Shown here piece by piece: positions 19,028-29,167 of a stretch of 64,000 nucleotides of DNA. Numbering within the stretch: position 1 is the stretch's first letter; every line of letters begins with the position of its first letter. A program made the position numbers and the translations under genes. Origin of the DNA: Pseudobutyrivibrio sp. (GTDB lineage Bacteria > Bacillota > Clostridia > Lachnospirales > Lachnospiraceae); NCBI GenBank assembly GCA_024693775.1, contig JAILKL010000120.1, positions 1 through 64,000 on the forward strand, given 5' to 3'. A model generated the notes under the pieces. It did no database searches. It saw only the letters and a program-made list of their open reading frames with translations, and had not been told where the DNA came from.

Positions 19028-20935
19028 ATGAATATTACTTCTCAATTTTGCGGTCTGATTATCATTCTCATGCTGCTAATCTTCTATAGAAGACAGCCTA
19101 CCATGGGATTGGCTTCAGAGCGCAGTTTTAAACTAACCTTATATTCAATTTTGACATGCTTAATTCTTGACATGACAGCTTGCTATTTTATCTCACATTC
19201 TTATTTATTTAATCAATCAATAGTTTTATTTGTAAATAAATTGTATTTAATAAGTATAGAATCAACGATTTTTTCCGTTCTTTCTTATACTATTGCCGAG
19301 ATTGTAGAAAGATATGGAAATGCCGAGGATCAATTGAAAAAGGTAGGAGCCCATATCTTTTATGTAATTGGCATCATAGTTACCCTATACCTGCCAATAT
19401 CCACCTACTTTGATGGCCGTTATGTATATGCAAAGGGCCTAGCGGTATATGCCACCTATTGTATTAGTTCATTGTATACGCTGGTGATTTTATACTACTC
19501 ATTTAAGCTACGGCAGTATATTAAGTCTAAAAAAAGACATGCAATTATATTCACTGCAATTGTCTGGGGCTTTGCTGCATTTATACAATTTTTCAATCCA
19601 AAGCTTTTGATTATTAGCTTCGCCATTTCCATCGGTGTTCTTATTATATTTTTTGAGGTGGAAAATCCTGAAGCGCCGATTTCTAGACGTACAGGACATT
19701 TTAGTTCAGCTGTTATAAAGGAATACATCGATTACCTTTACCTAGATAAAAAAAGATTTTCAGTTATGATGATTTCCTTTAAAACAACTGCAGAATCAAA
19801 CTCTGATGCAGCCCTATTACATCAGACAATAGAAATGCTTTCAGATTTCTTATTTACTATTAATAGCGCCAAAATATTCGATACCTTCGAGGGCTATTTT
19901 ATTTTGGTATTTGATAATACAGACTTCATGGAAAGCACAAAATTTAAGATTGCAAATTATATTCAATCTGTAGAAGATAATCCTGATATTTCAGGTGCCA
20001 TCACATTGCTGCGACCTTTTTATATGATTGTTCCAGATAGCCGCATAGTGGATAATGCCACCGAGCTACTATCTGTTTTAACAGACTTTATGCCTAATGA
20101 ACATTCTATAGCCACAAAGGATGAGATTATAATCGACTCCACAGCTGTAGCCAGTCTTAGGGTAAAAAAGGATGTGGAAAACCTTGTTGTTAATGCCATA
20201 GCAAATAATCAAATAGAGGTTCACTATCAACCAATCTACAATGTGGCAGAAAATAAATTTACATCGGCAGAAGCCCTTGTACGCATCAGACTATCTGATG
20301 ATAAGCTAGTAATGCCTAGCGAATTTATTCCTATTGTGGAAGAGACCGGCCGAATCGTTGCATTGTCTGACGCCATTTACAGAAAAGCTTTATCCTTTAT
20401 GGATACCTATAAAATACAGCGACTGGGAATAGAGCAGATTGAATTAAATCTGTCTGCTTCGCAATGTGAAAACCCTATATTTCCTACTCGCTTTCAGGAT
20501 TTGCTAAAAAAATACAATGTTCCAAATGAGCTTATTAACTTAGAAGTAACAGAGACCTCGTTCCTTAGGAATCAGGATATTTTCTCCGATAATCTTAATA
20601 AGCTAAGCAGCATGGGATTTAATATTTCCCTGGACGATTTTGGATCAGGCAGCTCTAATCTAAACTATGTAATAGACATGCCTGTGAATATCATAAAGCT
20701 AGATAAGCATTTAACTAAGGAATATTTTAATAGCAAAAGAGCAAAGGCTGTCATGGAGGCTATAGTTGATATGGCCCACATCCTCGATTTAAAAATCGTT
20801 GCCGAGGGAATCGAGACCAGCGATCAGGTGGAAGCCATGAGAATTCTCGGCGTAGACTACATTCAAGGATACTATTTTTCTACTCCACTTCCGGAGCATG
20901 AATTTTTAAAATTTATACAGTCAAACAACCTTTAA
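19028..20935 (+). CDS. Membrane EAL-domain protein with degenerate GGDEF
   Basis: 635 aa; polytopic N-terminus, GGDEF position reads FEGYFILVF, EAL motif SAEALVRI plus DDFGSGSSN. Confidence 0.9.
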   Translation: MNITSQFCGLIIILMLLIFYRRQPTMGLASERSFKLTLYSILTCLILDMTACYFISHSYLFNQSIVLFVNKLYLISIESTIFSVLSYTIAEIVERYGNAEDQLKKVGAHIFYVIGIIVTLYLPISTYFDGRYVYAKGLAVYATYCISSLYTLVILYYSFKLRQYIKSKKRHAIIFTAIVWGFAAFIQFFNPKLLIISFAISIGVLIIFFEVENPEAPISRRTGHFSSAVIKEYIDYLYLDKKRFSVMMISFKTTAESNSDAALLHQTIEMLSDFLFTINSAKIFDTFEGYFILVFDNTDFMESTKFKIANYIQSVEDNPDISGAITLLRPFYMIVPDSRIVDNATELLSVLTDFMPNEHSIATKDEIIIDSTAVASLRVKKDVENLVVNAIANNQIEVHYQPIYNVAENKFTSAEALVRIRLSDDKLVMPSEFIPIVEETGRIVALSDAIYRKALSFMDTYKIQRLGIEQIELNLSASQCENPIFPTRFQDLLKKYNVPNELINLEVTETSFLRNQDIFSDNLNKLSSMGFNISLDDFGSGSSNLNYVIDMPVNIIKLDKHLTKEYFNSKRAKAVMEAIVDMAHILDLKIVAEGIETSDQVEAMRILGVDYIQGYYFSTPLPEHEFLKFIQSNNL

Positions 20936-20954
20936 GAATAAAAGGGAGGACTTT

Positions 20955-21479
20955 ATGCACACTTTTCAACCTTATCCAATCGATATGCTAGAATGGAATC
21001 CAATTAAAAAATTTGAAGACGAGGGCATCGCTATTGTCAGTGAAGCCAACGGTAAAGCCAACGCTACCTCATCTCATTTTGGCGGAGTTGGAAGACTTTG
21101 GGACAAAAATGTTGCCTACATTTTTGTTAGGGAGAGTCGATACACTGTGGAGCTGTTAGATAATTCCGAGACCTTTTCTGCATGCTTCTTTGATATGGAA
21201 GCAAAGGCCAATAAACAGATACTAAAGATTCTAGATGCCCTTAGCGGTAGAAATGAGGACAAGCTGGCAGAATGCAAAATCACATTGGCTCATGCCATGG
21301 ATGTGCCATACATAGACGAAGCCAATTTCTTGATTCTCTGCAAAAAGCTTGCAAAGGTACACATTACTCCTAATTCCATTTTGGAAAATGACATTATGGA
21401 AAAATTCTATGCAGGCAAACACGCCGGAGACAATCACATAATGTACATTGGAGAAATTCTAGATATTCGCGCAAGATAA
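20955..21479 (+). CDS. Flavin reductase-like family protein
   Basis: 174 aa; WNPIKKFEDEGIAIVSEANGKANATSSHFGGVGRLW. Confidence 0.75.
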   Translation: MHTFQPYPIDMLEWNPIKKFEDEGIAIVSEANGKANATSSHFGGVGRLWDKNVAYIFVRESRYTVELLDNSETFSACFFDMEAKANKQILKILDALSGRNEDKLAECKITLAHAMDVPYIDEANFLILCKKLAKVHITPNSILENDIMEKFYAGKHAGDNHIMYIGEILDIRAR

Positions 21480-21482
21480 AAC

Positions 21483-21516
21483 AAAAACACCTATAGCTTA
21501 AAGCTATAGGTGTTTT
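21483..21516. terminator. Bidirectional terminator
   Basis: AAAACACCTATAGCTTAAAGCTATAGGTGTTTT. Confidence 0.88.
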
Positions 21517-21529
21517 AATTTGCAATCTA

Positions 21530-22789
21530 TTAACGATTGAAGAATTCTACAAACTCTTCGTAGCCATCATTTGAAAGCTGTTCCTTCTGGAACTTTTTGT
21601 TTTTGTTCATACGAACAACAAGGACTGTCTGTCCCTCAGCACGAGCAGCCTTTGCCTGAGACATAATATCTGCAAGCTTTTCTGCTGGGCATCCCTTTTC
21701 TACAAGGTATGCTACCTTCTTGCCTTCGTGTGGTACCTTGAATCCCTGCTCCATAAGGAGAAGAATAATTCTCTCAAAACCAATTGAAAAGCCACAAGCT
21801 GGTGTGCTCTGACCTGTAAAGTTTCCAATCATCTTGTCGTAACGACCGCCGCCACCGCAGCTGCCACCAAACTCTGGAATAGCGATTTCAAAAATTGTAC
21901 CTGTGTAATAGCTCATACCACGTACAAGTGTTGGATCAAATTCTAACTCGAACTGTGCTTCCTTTGTAGCATTAACTGCTGCTGCAATCTCACGCATCCA
22001 ATCAGCAACCTCTGTATCAAGGAACTCACCGAGCTTGTCGAGGAGTAAATCCATTCCCTTTGAAACATCAGAAACATTCTCTAATAATGAGAATAACTCA
22101 ACATATTTGTCGATAGACTCCTTTGCGTAGCCCTCTTCTAATAATTCCTTTGAAACTCCGTCCAAACCAATCTTGTCCATCTTATCAAGGATAATGAAGA
22201 TTGAATCGTAATCCTTTTCCTCAAATCCAGCATAAGCTGCCATAGCCTTTAGGATTCTACGCTCATTAATACGAATCTCGAAATTCTTGAATCCGATACG
22301 TCCAAGTGTAGTTGTTGTAGCAAGGATAAGCTCGATTTCTGCTAAGTTACTAGGCTCACCCAAAATATCAATATCACACTGTGTGAACTGTCTATAACGT
22401 CCACGCTGTGGTCTATCAGCTCTCCAAACAGAGCCAATCTGTAGAGACTTAAATGGTGATGAAAGCTCGTTAGCATGGTTTGAATAGAATCTGCAAAGTG
22501 GAACTGTAAGGTCATATCTCATACCAAAATCCACAACATCCTCTTCTGTCTGAGCCTCAGGAATATTAAGCTTTTCGCCTCTCTTCATTACCTTGAAGAT
22601 AAGCTTTTCATTCTCTCCACCCTGCTTGCTAGAAAGATTTCCTATAGACTCCATAGCTGGTGTCTCAATAGGTGTAAATCCAAATGAACGATATGTCTCC
22701 TTGATAATAGAAGTAACGTAATCTCTTACCTCCATCTCATATGGCATGATATCCTTCATTCCGTTAACTGGTTTCTTGTTTAAAGCCAT
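21530..22789 (-). CDS. hisS: Histidyl-tRNA synthetase
   Basis: 419 aa class II aaRS; MRYDLTVPLCR, VWRADRPQRGRYRQFTQCDIDILG, GGGGRYD. Confidence 0.97.
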   Translation of the reverse strand: MALNKKPVNGMKDIMPYEMEVRDYVTSIIKETYRSFGFTPIETPAMESIGNLSSKQGGENEKLIFKVMKRGEKLNIPEAQTEEDVVDFGMRYDLTVPLCRFYSNHANELSSPFKSLQIGSVWRADRPQRGRYRQFTQCDIDILGEPSNLAEIELILATTTTLGRIGFKNFEIRINERRILKAMAAYAGFEEKDYDSIFIILDKMDKIGLDGVSKELLEEGYAKESIDKYVELFSLLENVSDVSKGMDLLLDKLGEFLDTEVADWMREIAAAVNATKEAQFELEFDPTLVRGMSYYTGTIFEIAIPEFGGSCGGGGRYDKMIGNFTGQSTPACGFSIGFERIILLLMEQGFKVPHEGKKVAYLVEKGCPAEKLADIMSQAKAARAEGQTVLVVRMNKNKKFQKEQLSNDGYEEFVEFFNR

Positions 22790-24219
22790 TTTAAATCCTC
22801 TCTAAGTCTTTCTCTTTTTCTATCTATCATTTCATCAATTCTGTCCATATATAGCTGAACATCTTTGACATTCTCTGATCGTGTAACTGTAGCTCCATGA
22901 TTTGAAACATACTTGCATGAGCAGCCACAGCCAAGTGCCATTATAGTTTGTTTTTCTTCCATTATCAAGATATTGTACAAACCTTCATTGCCCGCAGTGG
23001 CATATCCAATATTTTCAAGATTAGCTGCCATGTTCTTTTGACGATATAAATAATAAGGCACCATATTCATTCTATGGGCTGCCTCAAGGCATATATCCAT
23101 ATGCTTTTGAGAATTCTCAATTAGGTAATCATCATAGGATTCTCTATCGATATTTAATCTGGCAGAATGCTTTAATGCCAATGAATGAACAGTCATATTA
23201 TCAGGAGCAAGCTTTTCTACCTCTGACAGGGTATACTCCACATCCTCAATAGTCTCTCCAGGCAATCCTAGAATCAAGTCCATGTTAATGTTTTTAAATC
23301 CCAGCTCTCTAGCCCATCCATATACTCTATGGATATCCTCAACCTTATGGAATCTACCAATTAAATCTAGGGTCTTTTGATTCATGGTCTGTGGGTTTAT
23401 AGAAATACGAGTAACAGGATGATTGCGCATTACCTGAAGCTTTTCGTAGGTAATGGAATCAGGTCTTCCAGCCTCGATGGTGTATTCCAAAAGTGACTTT
23501 GTATCAAAATATTTATCTATAAGTGTAAGTAATCGCTCTAAATGCTCCTCATCTAAGGATGTAGGTGTACCTCCACCTATGTAAATCGTAGTAAGGCTCT
23601 TTTCCTTGCAGGCATCGGCAGTAAAGGCCATCTCCTTTTCAAGAGCATCGATATAATCATCTAATTTTTTCTTCCAAAGGCCGATTGGATATGATGTAAA
23701 TGAGCAATAGAGACAAGTACTAGGACAAAATGGAATGCCTATATAAACAGAATATCCATTATCATAATCAATCTTTGATAATAGTTCATGCTCCTTGTGT
23801 GAAACCTCCAAGCTAAGGTCAATCTTCTCCTGAGAAGTAAGGTAAGTCTCCTTCATGTATGAAGCCACCTCTTCATCTGTGGCGCCATCCTCAATCATGC
23901 CCAAGCTAATTTTTGTAGGGCGAATGCCTGTTAATGTACCCCAAGGTAAGGTTTTACCAGTACGCTCACTTAAGCTTTCGTAAATAGCCAATTTTAGGCG
24001 ATTTTTGGTATCTGGACGATTGGAATAATCTATCTCCACCTTTTTTCCATCTAATGTAAGCACATTGTCAGAATACTGAACATCCATGGTAAACAGGATA
24101 TCTTCATCCTCTGGAGCGTTGTCAGTACCTATCTTTACCTCCTGCTTTGGATAAAACGCCTTTACAAGAGAATAAATGTCATATTCAAAATTGTCTTCGT
24201 TTAACTTTACATAAATCAT
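22780..24219 (-). CDS. hemZ: HemZ-type coproporphyrinogen dehydrogenase (radical SAM)
   Basis: 479 aa; CPSTCLYCSF (CxxxCxxC), YIGGGTPTSL, GLPGET. Confidence 0.9.
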   Translation of the reverse strand: MIYVKLNEDNFEYDIYSLVKAFYPKQEVKIGTDNAPEDEDILFTMDVQYSDNVLTLDGKKVEIDYSNRPDTKNRLKLAIYESLSERTGKTLPWGTLTGIRPTKISLGMIEDGATDEEVASYMKETYLTSQEKIDLSLEVSHKEHELLSKIDYDNGYSVYIGIPFCPSTCLYCSFTSYPIGLWKKKLDDYIDALEKEMAFTADACKEKSLTTIYIGGGTPTSLDEEHLERLLTLIDKYFDTKSLLEYTIEAGRPDSITYEKLQVMRNHPVTRISINPQTMNQKTLDLIGRFHKVEDIHRVYGWARELGFKNINMDLILGLPGETIEDVEYTLSEVEKLAPDNMTVHSLALKHSARLNIDRESYDDYLIENSQKHMDICLEAAHRMNMVPYYLYRQKNMAANLENIGYATAGNEGLYNILIMEEKQTIMALGCGCSCKYVSNHGATVTRSENVKDVQLYMDRIDEMIDRKRERLREDLKWL

Positions 24220-24311
24220 AAATCTTATTTCTTTCTAACTATAAATCAATAGAAAATCTGCCAGAATCCCTAGTCATAAAAACAGGCCAGGTATGCACCT
24301 GACCTTTTATT

Positions 24312-24935
24312 TTATAAGTATGGATTGTACATTTTCTCATCACCAATGGTGGTGGCAGATTCGTGTCCTGGATAGCAAATTGTATCCTCTGGTAATACCA
24401 TAAGCTTTTCGCGAATGCCATTTACAAGCTGTGACATAGAACCTCCAGGAAAATCTGTACGTCCCACTGAGCCACAGAACAATGTATCACCTGTAAACAA
24501 GATGCCCTCATCTTTAAAATAATAGCAACAGCCTCCAGGTGTATGACCAGGTGTGAATAAGCATCTAAGATGGAAGCCTGCCAAGTCAAGTTCCTGTTCA
24601 TCCTTTAAATAAATGTCAGCCTTATATTTAGTTGGCTTGAAAATCATATCTCCTGAAAGATTGATTTCAGGAGTTTCCAAGGTTACCTGCTCCTTTTCAT
24701 GAGCATAAACCTGGATGTGATATTTTTCTGCTGTCTCCTCAAGTGCACCTACATGATCAAAATGTCCATGTGTAAGAAGTATAGCCACAGGTGTAACCTG
24801 TTCCTCCTCTATGGCAGCAAAGATACGCTCTGCAGCAGAACCTGGATCAATTACTATGCATTCTTTTGTCTTATCATTAATAGCCAAATAGCAATTCATT
24901 GCACATACTGGCAAAAATACTCTTTTAACCTTCAT
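24312..24935 (-). CDS. MBL-fold metallo-hydrolase (glyoxalase II-like)
   Basis: 207 aa; LLTHGHFDHVG, FTPGHTPGG, FTGDTLF. Confidence 0.92.
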   Translation of the reverse strand: MKVKRVFLPVCAMNCYLAINDKTKECIVIDPGSAAERIFAAIEEEQVTPVAILLTHGHFDHVGALEETAEKYHIQVYAHEKEQVTLETPEINLSGDMIFKPTKYKADIYLKDEQELDLAGFHLRCLFTPGHTPGGCCYYFKDEGILFTGDTLFCGSVGRTDFPGGSMSQLVNGIREKLMVLPEDTICYPGHESATTIGDEKMYNPYL

Positions 24936-24936
24936 A

Positions 24937-27240
24937 TTATCCTCTAGGTCTCTCTACATCGATAATTGATTCGATTTGTTTAATCTTCTCTACCAAAGCT
25001 CTCAGCTGTTCCTTGCTCTGTGTGCCAAACTTGATGGTAATGGTAGCAACGCCCTGCTTGCTGGTCTTTGAATGGATGGAATCAATATCGATTTCGCGCT
25101 CTGTAAATATACGAGTAATATCTACTAATAAACCCGTTCTATTATTTCCGTAAATATTTATTTCTGTAAGGTATACTCCGCCCTTTTGGCCGTCCTCTGT
25201 AGCACCTGGTGCCCATTCTGCCTCAATCAATCTCTCCTTTTCAAACTCTGGAAGATTGATCATGTTGATGCAGTCAGTACGGTGGATAGAAACACCACGA
25301 CCTCTTGTGACAAAGCCTACGATTTCGTCTCCTGGAACAGGATTACAGCACTTTGAAAAACGAACTGATACATCATATAAGCCGCTAACTGTAATACCGT
25401 TTTTAGACTTTGGTCTGATTTTGTCTGTAGAGCCTGTATGCTCAGCGAGAACCTCTTCATCAGTAACCTTAATAGGATGGTCCTTTTGCCATGCTGTAAA
25501 CATTCTATTGATAACGGCACCTTCCTTGATGGCACCCTGGCCTACAGCTGCAAGCGTATCATCCCAGCTATGGAATCCATATTTGTTTTTAATTAATTCC
25601 TGATATTTAGGCTTGTTGAGCTCACCTAAATCCACGCCCTTTTGCTTGGCTGAATTAATAATAAGCTCCTTGCCCTTTGCAATATTCTCGTCCTTGGACT
25701 GAGTTCTAAACCACTGGTTGATTTTGTTTTTAGCCTGAGAGCTCTTTACAATATTTAACCAATCACGGCTAGGTCCATTTGTATTTTGCGAGGTAACAAT
25801 CTCAATACGATCACCATTTTGAATGACATAATCGATAGGAACCAGCTTGCCATTGACCTTTGCACCTATCATGCGATTTCCAACAGCTGAATGGATGGAA
25901 TATGCAAAATCAATAGGTGTTGAACCATTTGGTAAGTTCTTTACATCACCTGATGGTGTGAAACAAAATACTGTATCTGAAAATAGATTTAAGTCTGATT
26001 TTAATAAAGAAGAGAATTCCTTGTTGTCGGAAATCTCCTGCTGCCATTCGAGGATTTCTCTAAGCCATGAAAGCTTTTCCTCCTCGCCCATAACAGTAGA
26101 GCCCTCTCCGCTCTCCTTGTATTTCCAATGGGCAGCGATACCATACTCAGATGTACGATGCATTTCGTAGGTACGAATCTGAATCTCAAATGGTGCACCA
26201 TTTGGGCCGATGACTGTAGTATGTAAGGACTGATACATGTTAGGCTTTGGCATAGCTATATAGTCCTTGAAACGGCCTGGAATAGGTGTGTACATCTCGT
26301 GGATAACACCTAATGCTGCATAGCAATCCTTTATGGAATCTACAATAATACGGACTGCGAACAAATCGTATATCTGGTCGATGGTCTTGTTTTGGTTGAC
26401 CATCTTTTTGTAGATACTGAAGAAATGCTTTGCACGGCCATAGACCTCAGCCTCAATCTCAGCATCCTTTATATGCTTTGATACGTCACTGACAAGTGAG
26501 TTTATGTAATCTGTTCTTTGATCGCGACGAAGGGCAATCTTTTCTACTAAATCATAGTATGCAGTTGGCTCTAAGTATTTGAGGGCCAAATCATCAAGCT
26601 CGATTTTAACCTTGCTGATACCAAGTCGCTGGGCTAATGGAGCATAAATCTCCATAGTCTCCTTGGCCTTTTCCTTTTGCTTTTCAGGTCTCATGTACTT
26701 GAGAGTACGCATATTGTGAAGTCTATCAGCTAATTTAATAAGGATAACACGGATATCCTTTGCCATAGCAAGGAACATCTTACGAAGGTTTTCTGCCTGA
26801 ATTTCTACCTTGTCTGCATCATAATTTAACTGTCCTAATTTGGTGACGCCATCAACAAGCTCTGCAACTTCTTCTGAGAACTCCTGAGCAATCTCCTCCT
26901 TTGTGAGAATGGTATCCTCTACAACATCGTGAAGAAGACCAGCTGCTATTGTTTCCTTATCTAATTCTAGATCTGCAAGGATAATAGCAACACAAAGTGG
27001 ATGAATAATGTATGGCTCGCCTGACTTACGTACCTGTCCCTCATGAGCATTTCTAGCCACCATATAGGCCTTTTCGATCATGGAAATATCTGTATTTGGA
27101 TGATATTTACGAATGCGATTGATTAGCTCCTGATAAAGCTCATTTGGGTCAACAAAATCTGTAGTCGCAATGACACCATGGTGCTCTGACACAATTTTAT
27201 TTTCAATTTTTTCAAGTTCATTTTGTGAATGTGCTGCCAT
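24937..27240 (-). CDS. relA: RelA/SpoT-type bifunctional (p)ppGpp synthetase/hydrolase
   Basis: 767 aa; HD domain (LLHDVVEDT), synthetase domain, TGS and ACT domains. Confidence 0.96.
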   Translation of the reverse strand: MAAHSQNELEKIENKIVSEHHGVIATTDFVDPNELYQELINRIRKYHPNTDISMIEKAYMVARNAHEGQVRKSGEPYIIHPLCVAIILADLELDKETIAAGLLHDVVEDTILTKEEIAQEFSEEVAELVDGVTKLGQLNYDADKVEIQAENLRKMFLAMAKDIRVILIKLADRLHNMRTLKYMRPEKQKEKAKETMEIYAPLAQRLGISKVKIELDDLALKYLEPTAYYDLVEKIALRRDQRTDYINSLVSDVSKHIKDAEIEAEVYGRAKHFFSIYKKMVNQNKTIDQIYDLFAVRIIVDSIKDCYAALGVIHEMYTPIPGRFKDYIAMPKPNMYQSLHTTVIGPNGAPFEIQIRTYEMHRTSEYGIAAHWKYKESGEGSTVMGEEEKLSWLREILEWQQEISDNKEFSSLLKSDLNLFSDTVFCFTPSGDVKNLPNGSTPIDFAYSIHSAVGNRMIGAKVNGKLVPIDYVIQNGDRIEIVTSQNTNGPSRDWLNIVKSSQAKNKINQWFRTQSKDENIAKGKELIINSAKQKGVDLGELNKPKYQELIKNKYGFHSWDDTLAAVGQGAIKEGAVINRMFTAWQKDHPIKVTDEEVLAEHTGSTDKIRPKSKNGITVSGLYDVSVRFSKCCNPVPGDEIVGFVTRGRGVSIHRTDCINMINLPEFEKERLIEAEWAPGATEDGQKGGVYLTEINIYGNNRTGLLVDITRIFTEREIDIDSIHSKTSKQGVATITIKFGTQSKEQLRALVEKIKQIESIIDVERPRG

Positions 27241-27412
27241 GATATCACCTACCTTTAATTTTTAGCGGTACCCGCCATAAATTTTTATTAAATATTATAT
27301 AATTTGCTTATATAATTTGCAATAATTCTGGTTCCTAAATTTAGCGAATTTTCCGTATTTTACTGTACAAATATTATATTTTTTGATATTATCCTTAATG
27401 GAATTTTATGTA

Positions 27413-27450
27413 GTTGGATAGCTGTCTTTAGGTATCCAACTTGTTTTTTT
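27413..27450 (+). promoter_or_regulatory. Terminator-like attenuator upstream of ABC-F gene
   Basis: GTTGGATA gctgtctttagg TATCCAAC followed by TTGTTTTTTT directly before the RBS. Confidence 0.6.
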
Positions 27451-27463
27451 GAAAGGAAATAAT

Positions 27464-29101
27464 ATGATACAAGCTAATAACGTTACTCTTCGTTTTGGCA
27501 AAAAAGCCCTTTTCGAAGAGGTAAATATCAAATTTACTGAGGGTAACTGCTATGGCATCATCGGTGCCAACGGTGCTGGTAAATCAACATTTCTTAAGAT
27601 TTTATCTGGCCAGCTAGAGCCTACTAGCGGTGAGATTACCATGTCACCAGGCAACAGACTTTCATTCTTAGAGCAGGACCACTTCAAATATGATGAGTTC
27701 ACTGCCCTAGACACTGTTATCATGGGTAATCAGCGTCTTTATGACATTATGAAAGAAAAAGACGCTATATATATGAAGGAAGATTTCTCTGATGAGGATG
27801 GAATCCGTGCTGCAGAGCTTGAGTCTGAGTTTGCAGAGATGGATGGCTGGAATGCCGAGTCAGATGCAGCAACTCTTCTTAATGGTCTTGGTGTTGATAC
27901 AGAGTTCCACTACACTCAGATGTCTGAATTACCTGGTGCTCTAAAGGTCAAGATTCTTCTTGCTAGAGCCCTTTTCGGTTCACCTGATGTACTTCTTCTC
28001 GATGAGCCTACAAACCACCTTGATTTAGATGCTATTGCATGGCTCGAGGAGTTCCTTATCAACTTCGAGAACACTGTTATCGTAGTATCCCACGACAGAT
28101 ACTTCCTTAACAAGGTATGTACACATACAGCAGATATTGATTATGGTAAGATTCAGCTTTACGCTGGTAACTACGATTTCTGGTATCAAAGTTCACAGCT
28201 CATTATCCAGCAGCGTAAGGAAGCTAATAAAAAGAAGGAAGAGCAGATTAAGGAGTTACAGGAATTCATTCAGCGATTCTCTGCTAACGCTTCAAAATCT
28301 AAGCAGGCTACATCTCGTAAGCGTGCATTAGAGAAGATTCAGCTTGATGACATTCGACCATCTAGCCGTAAATACCCTTACATCGATTTCAGACCACAGC
28401 GTGAAATCGGAAACGAAGTTCTTTCTGTTGAAAACCTTACAAAGACCATCGATGGAGAGGTTATCCTTGATCACCTTTCATTCAACGTAGGTCGTGAGGA
28501 CAAGATTGCATTCGTTGGTTCAAACGAAAAGGCAAAGACAGTATTATTCCAGATTCTTGCTGGCGAGATGGAGCCAGACGAGGGAAGCTACAAATGGGGC
28601 GTTACAACTAGCCAGTCATACTTCCCTAAGGACAATACACAGATTTTCGATACAGACCTTCTCATCGTAGATTGGCTTACACAGTTCTCTGAGGTAAAGG
28701 ATGCTACATATGTACGTGGATTCCTTGGCCGTATGCTTTTCGCTGGAGATGACGGTGCAAAGAAAATGAAGGTATTATCTGGTGGAGAAAAGGTACGTGT
28801 ACTTCTTTCTCGTATGATGATTGAAAACTCAAATGTACTTATGCTTGATGAGCCTACTGACCACCTTGATATGGAGTCAATCACAGCTCTCAACACTGGT
28901 CTTCAGAAGTTCTCAGGAGTAATCCTTTTCTCTTCTCGTGACCACGAGATTGTACAGACAACAGCTAACCGTATCATCGAAATTCTTCCAAACGGAAGCA
29001 TGATCGACAAGATGACTACTTACGACGAGTACCTCGAGTCAGACGAAATGGCTCGTAAACGTACAGTTCTCGAGCTTTCATCTGAAGAAAACGACGATTA
29101 A
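27464..29101 (+). CDS. ABC-F family ATP-binding protein (YbiT/EttA-like)
   Basis: Duplicated ABC domains (GANGAGKST; LLLDEPTNHLDLD; LSGGEKVRVLLSR); ATG 27464 with AAAGGA RBS preferred over the upstream start in the track. Confidence 0.93.
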   Translation: MIQANNVTLRFGKKALFEEVNIKFTEGNCYGIIGANGAGKSTFLKILSGQLEPTSGEITMSPGNRLSFLEQDHFKYDEFTALDTVIMGNQRLYDIMKEKDAIYMKEDFSDEDGIRAAELESEFAEMDGWNAESDAATLLNGLGVDTEFHYTQMSELPGALKVKILLARALFGSPDVLLLDEPTNHLDLDAIAWLEEFLINFENTVIVVSHDRYFLNKVCTHTADIDYGKIQLYAGNYDFWYQSSQLIIQQRKEANKKKEEQIKELQEFIQRFSANASKSKQATSRKRALEKIQLDDIRPSSRKYPYIDFRPQREIGNEVLSVENLTKTIDGEVILDHLSFNVGREDKIAFVGSNEKAKTVLFQILAGEMEPDEGSYKWGVTTSQSYFPKDNTQIFDTDLLIVDWLTQFSEVKDATYVRGFLGRMLFAGDDGAKKMKVLSGGEKVRVLLSRMMIENSNVLMLDEPTDHLDMESITALNTGLQKFSGVILFSSRDHEIVQTTANRIIEILPNGSMIDKMTTYDEYLESDEMARKRTVLELSSEENDD

Positions 29102-29112
29102 TTTAAATATCA

Positions 29113-29146
29113 AAATAGCCACGGCAATGCCGTGGCTATTTTTTTA
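29113..29146. terminator. Terminator of ABC-F gene (hairpin plus T-tract)
   Basis: AAATAGCCACGGCAatgCCGTGGCTATTTTTTT. Confidence 0.88.
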
Positions 29147-29167
29147 TTTATAGTTTAATTTAAAAGT

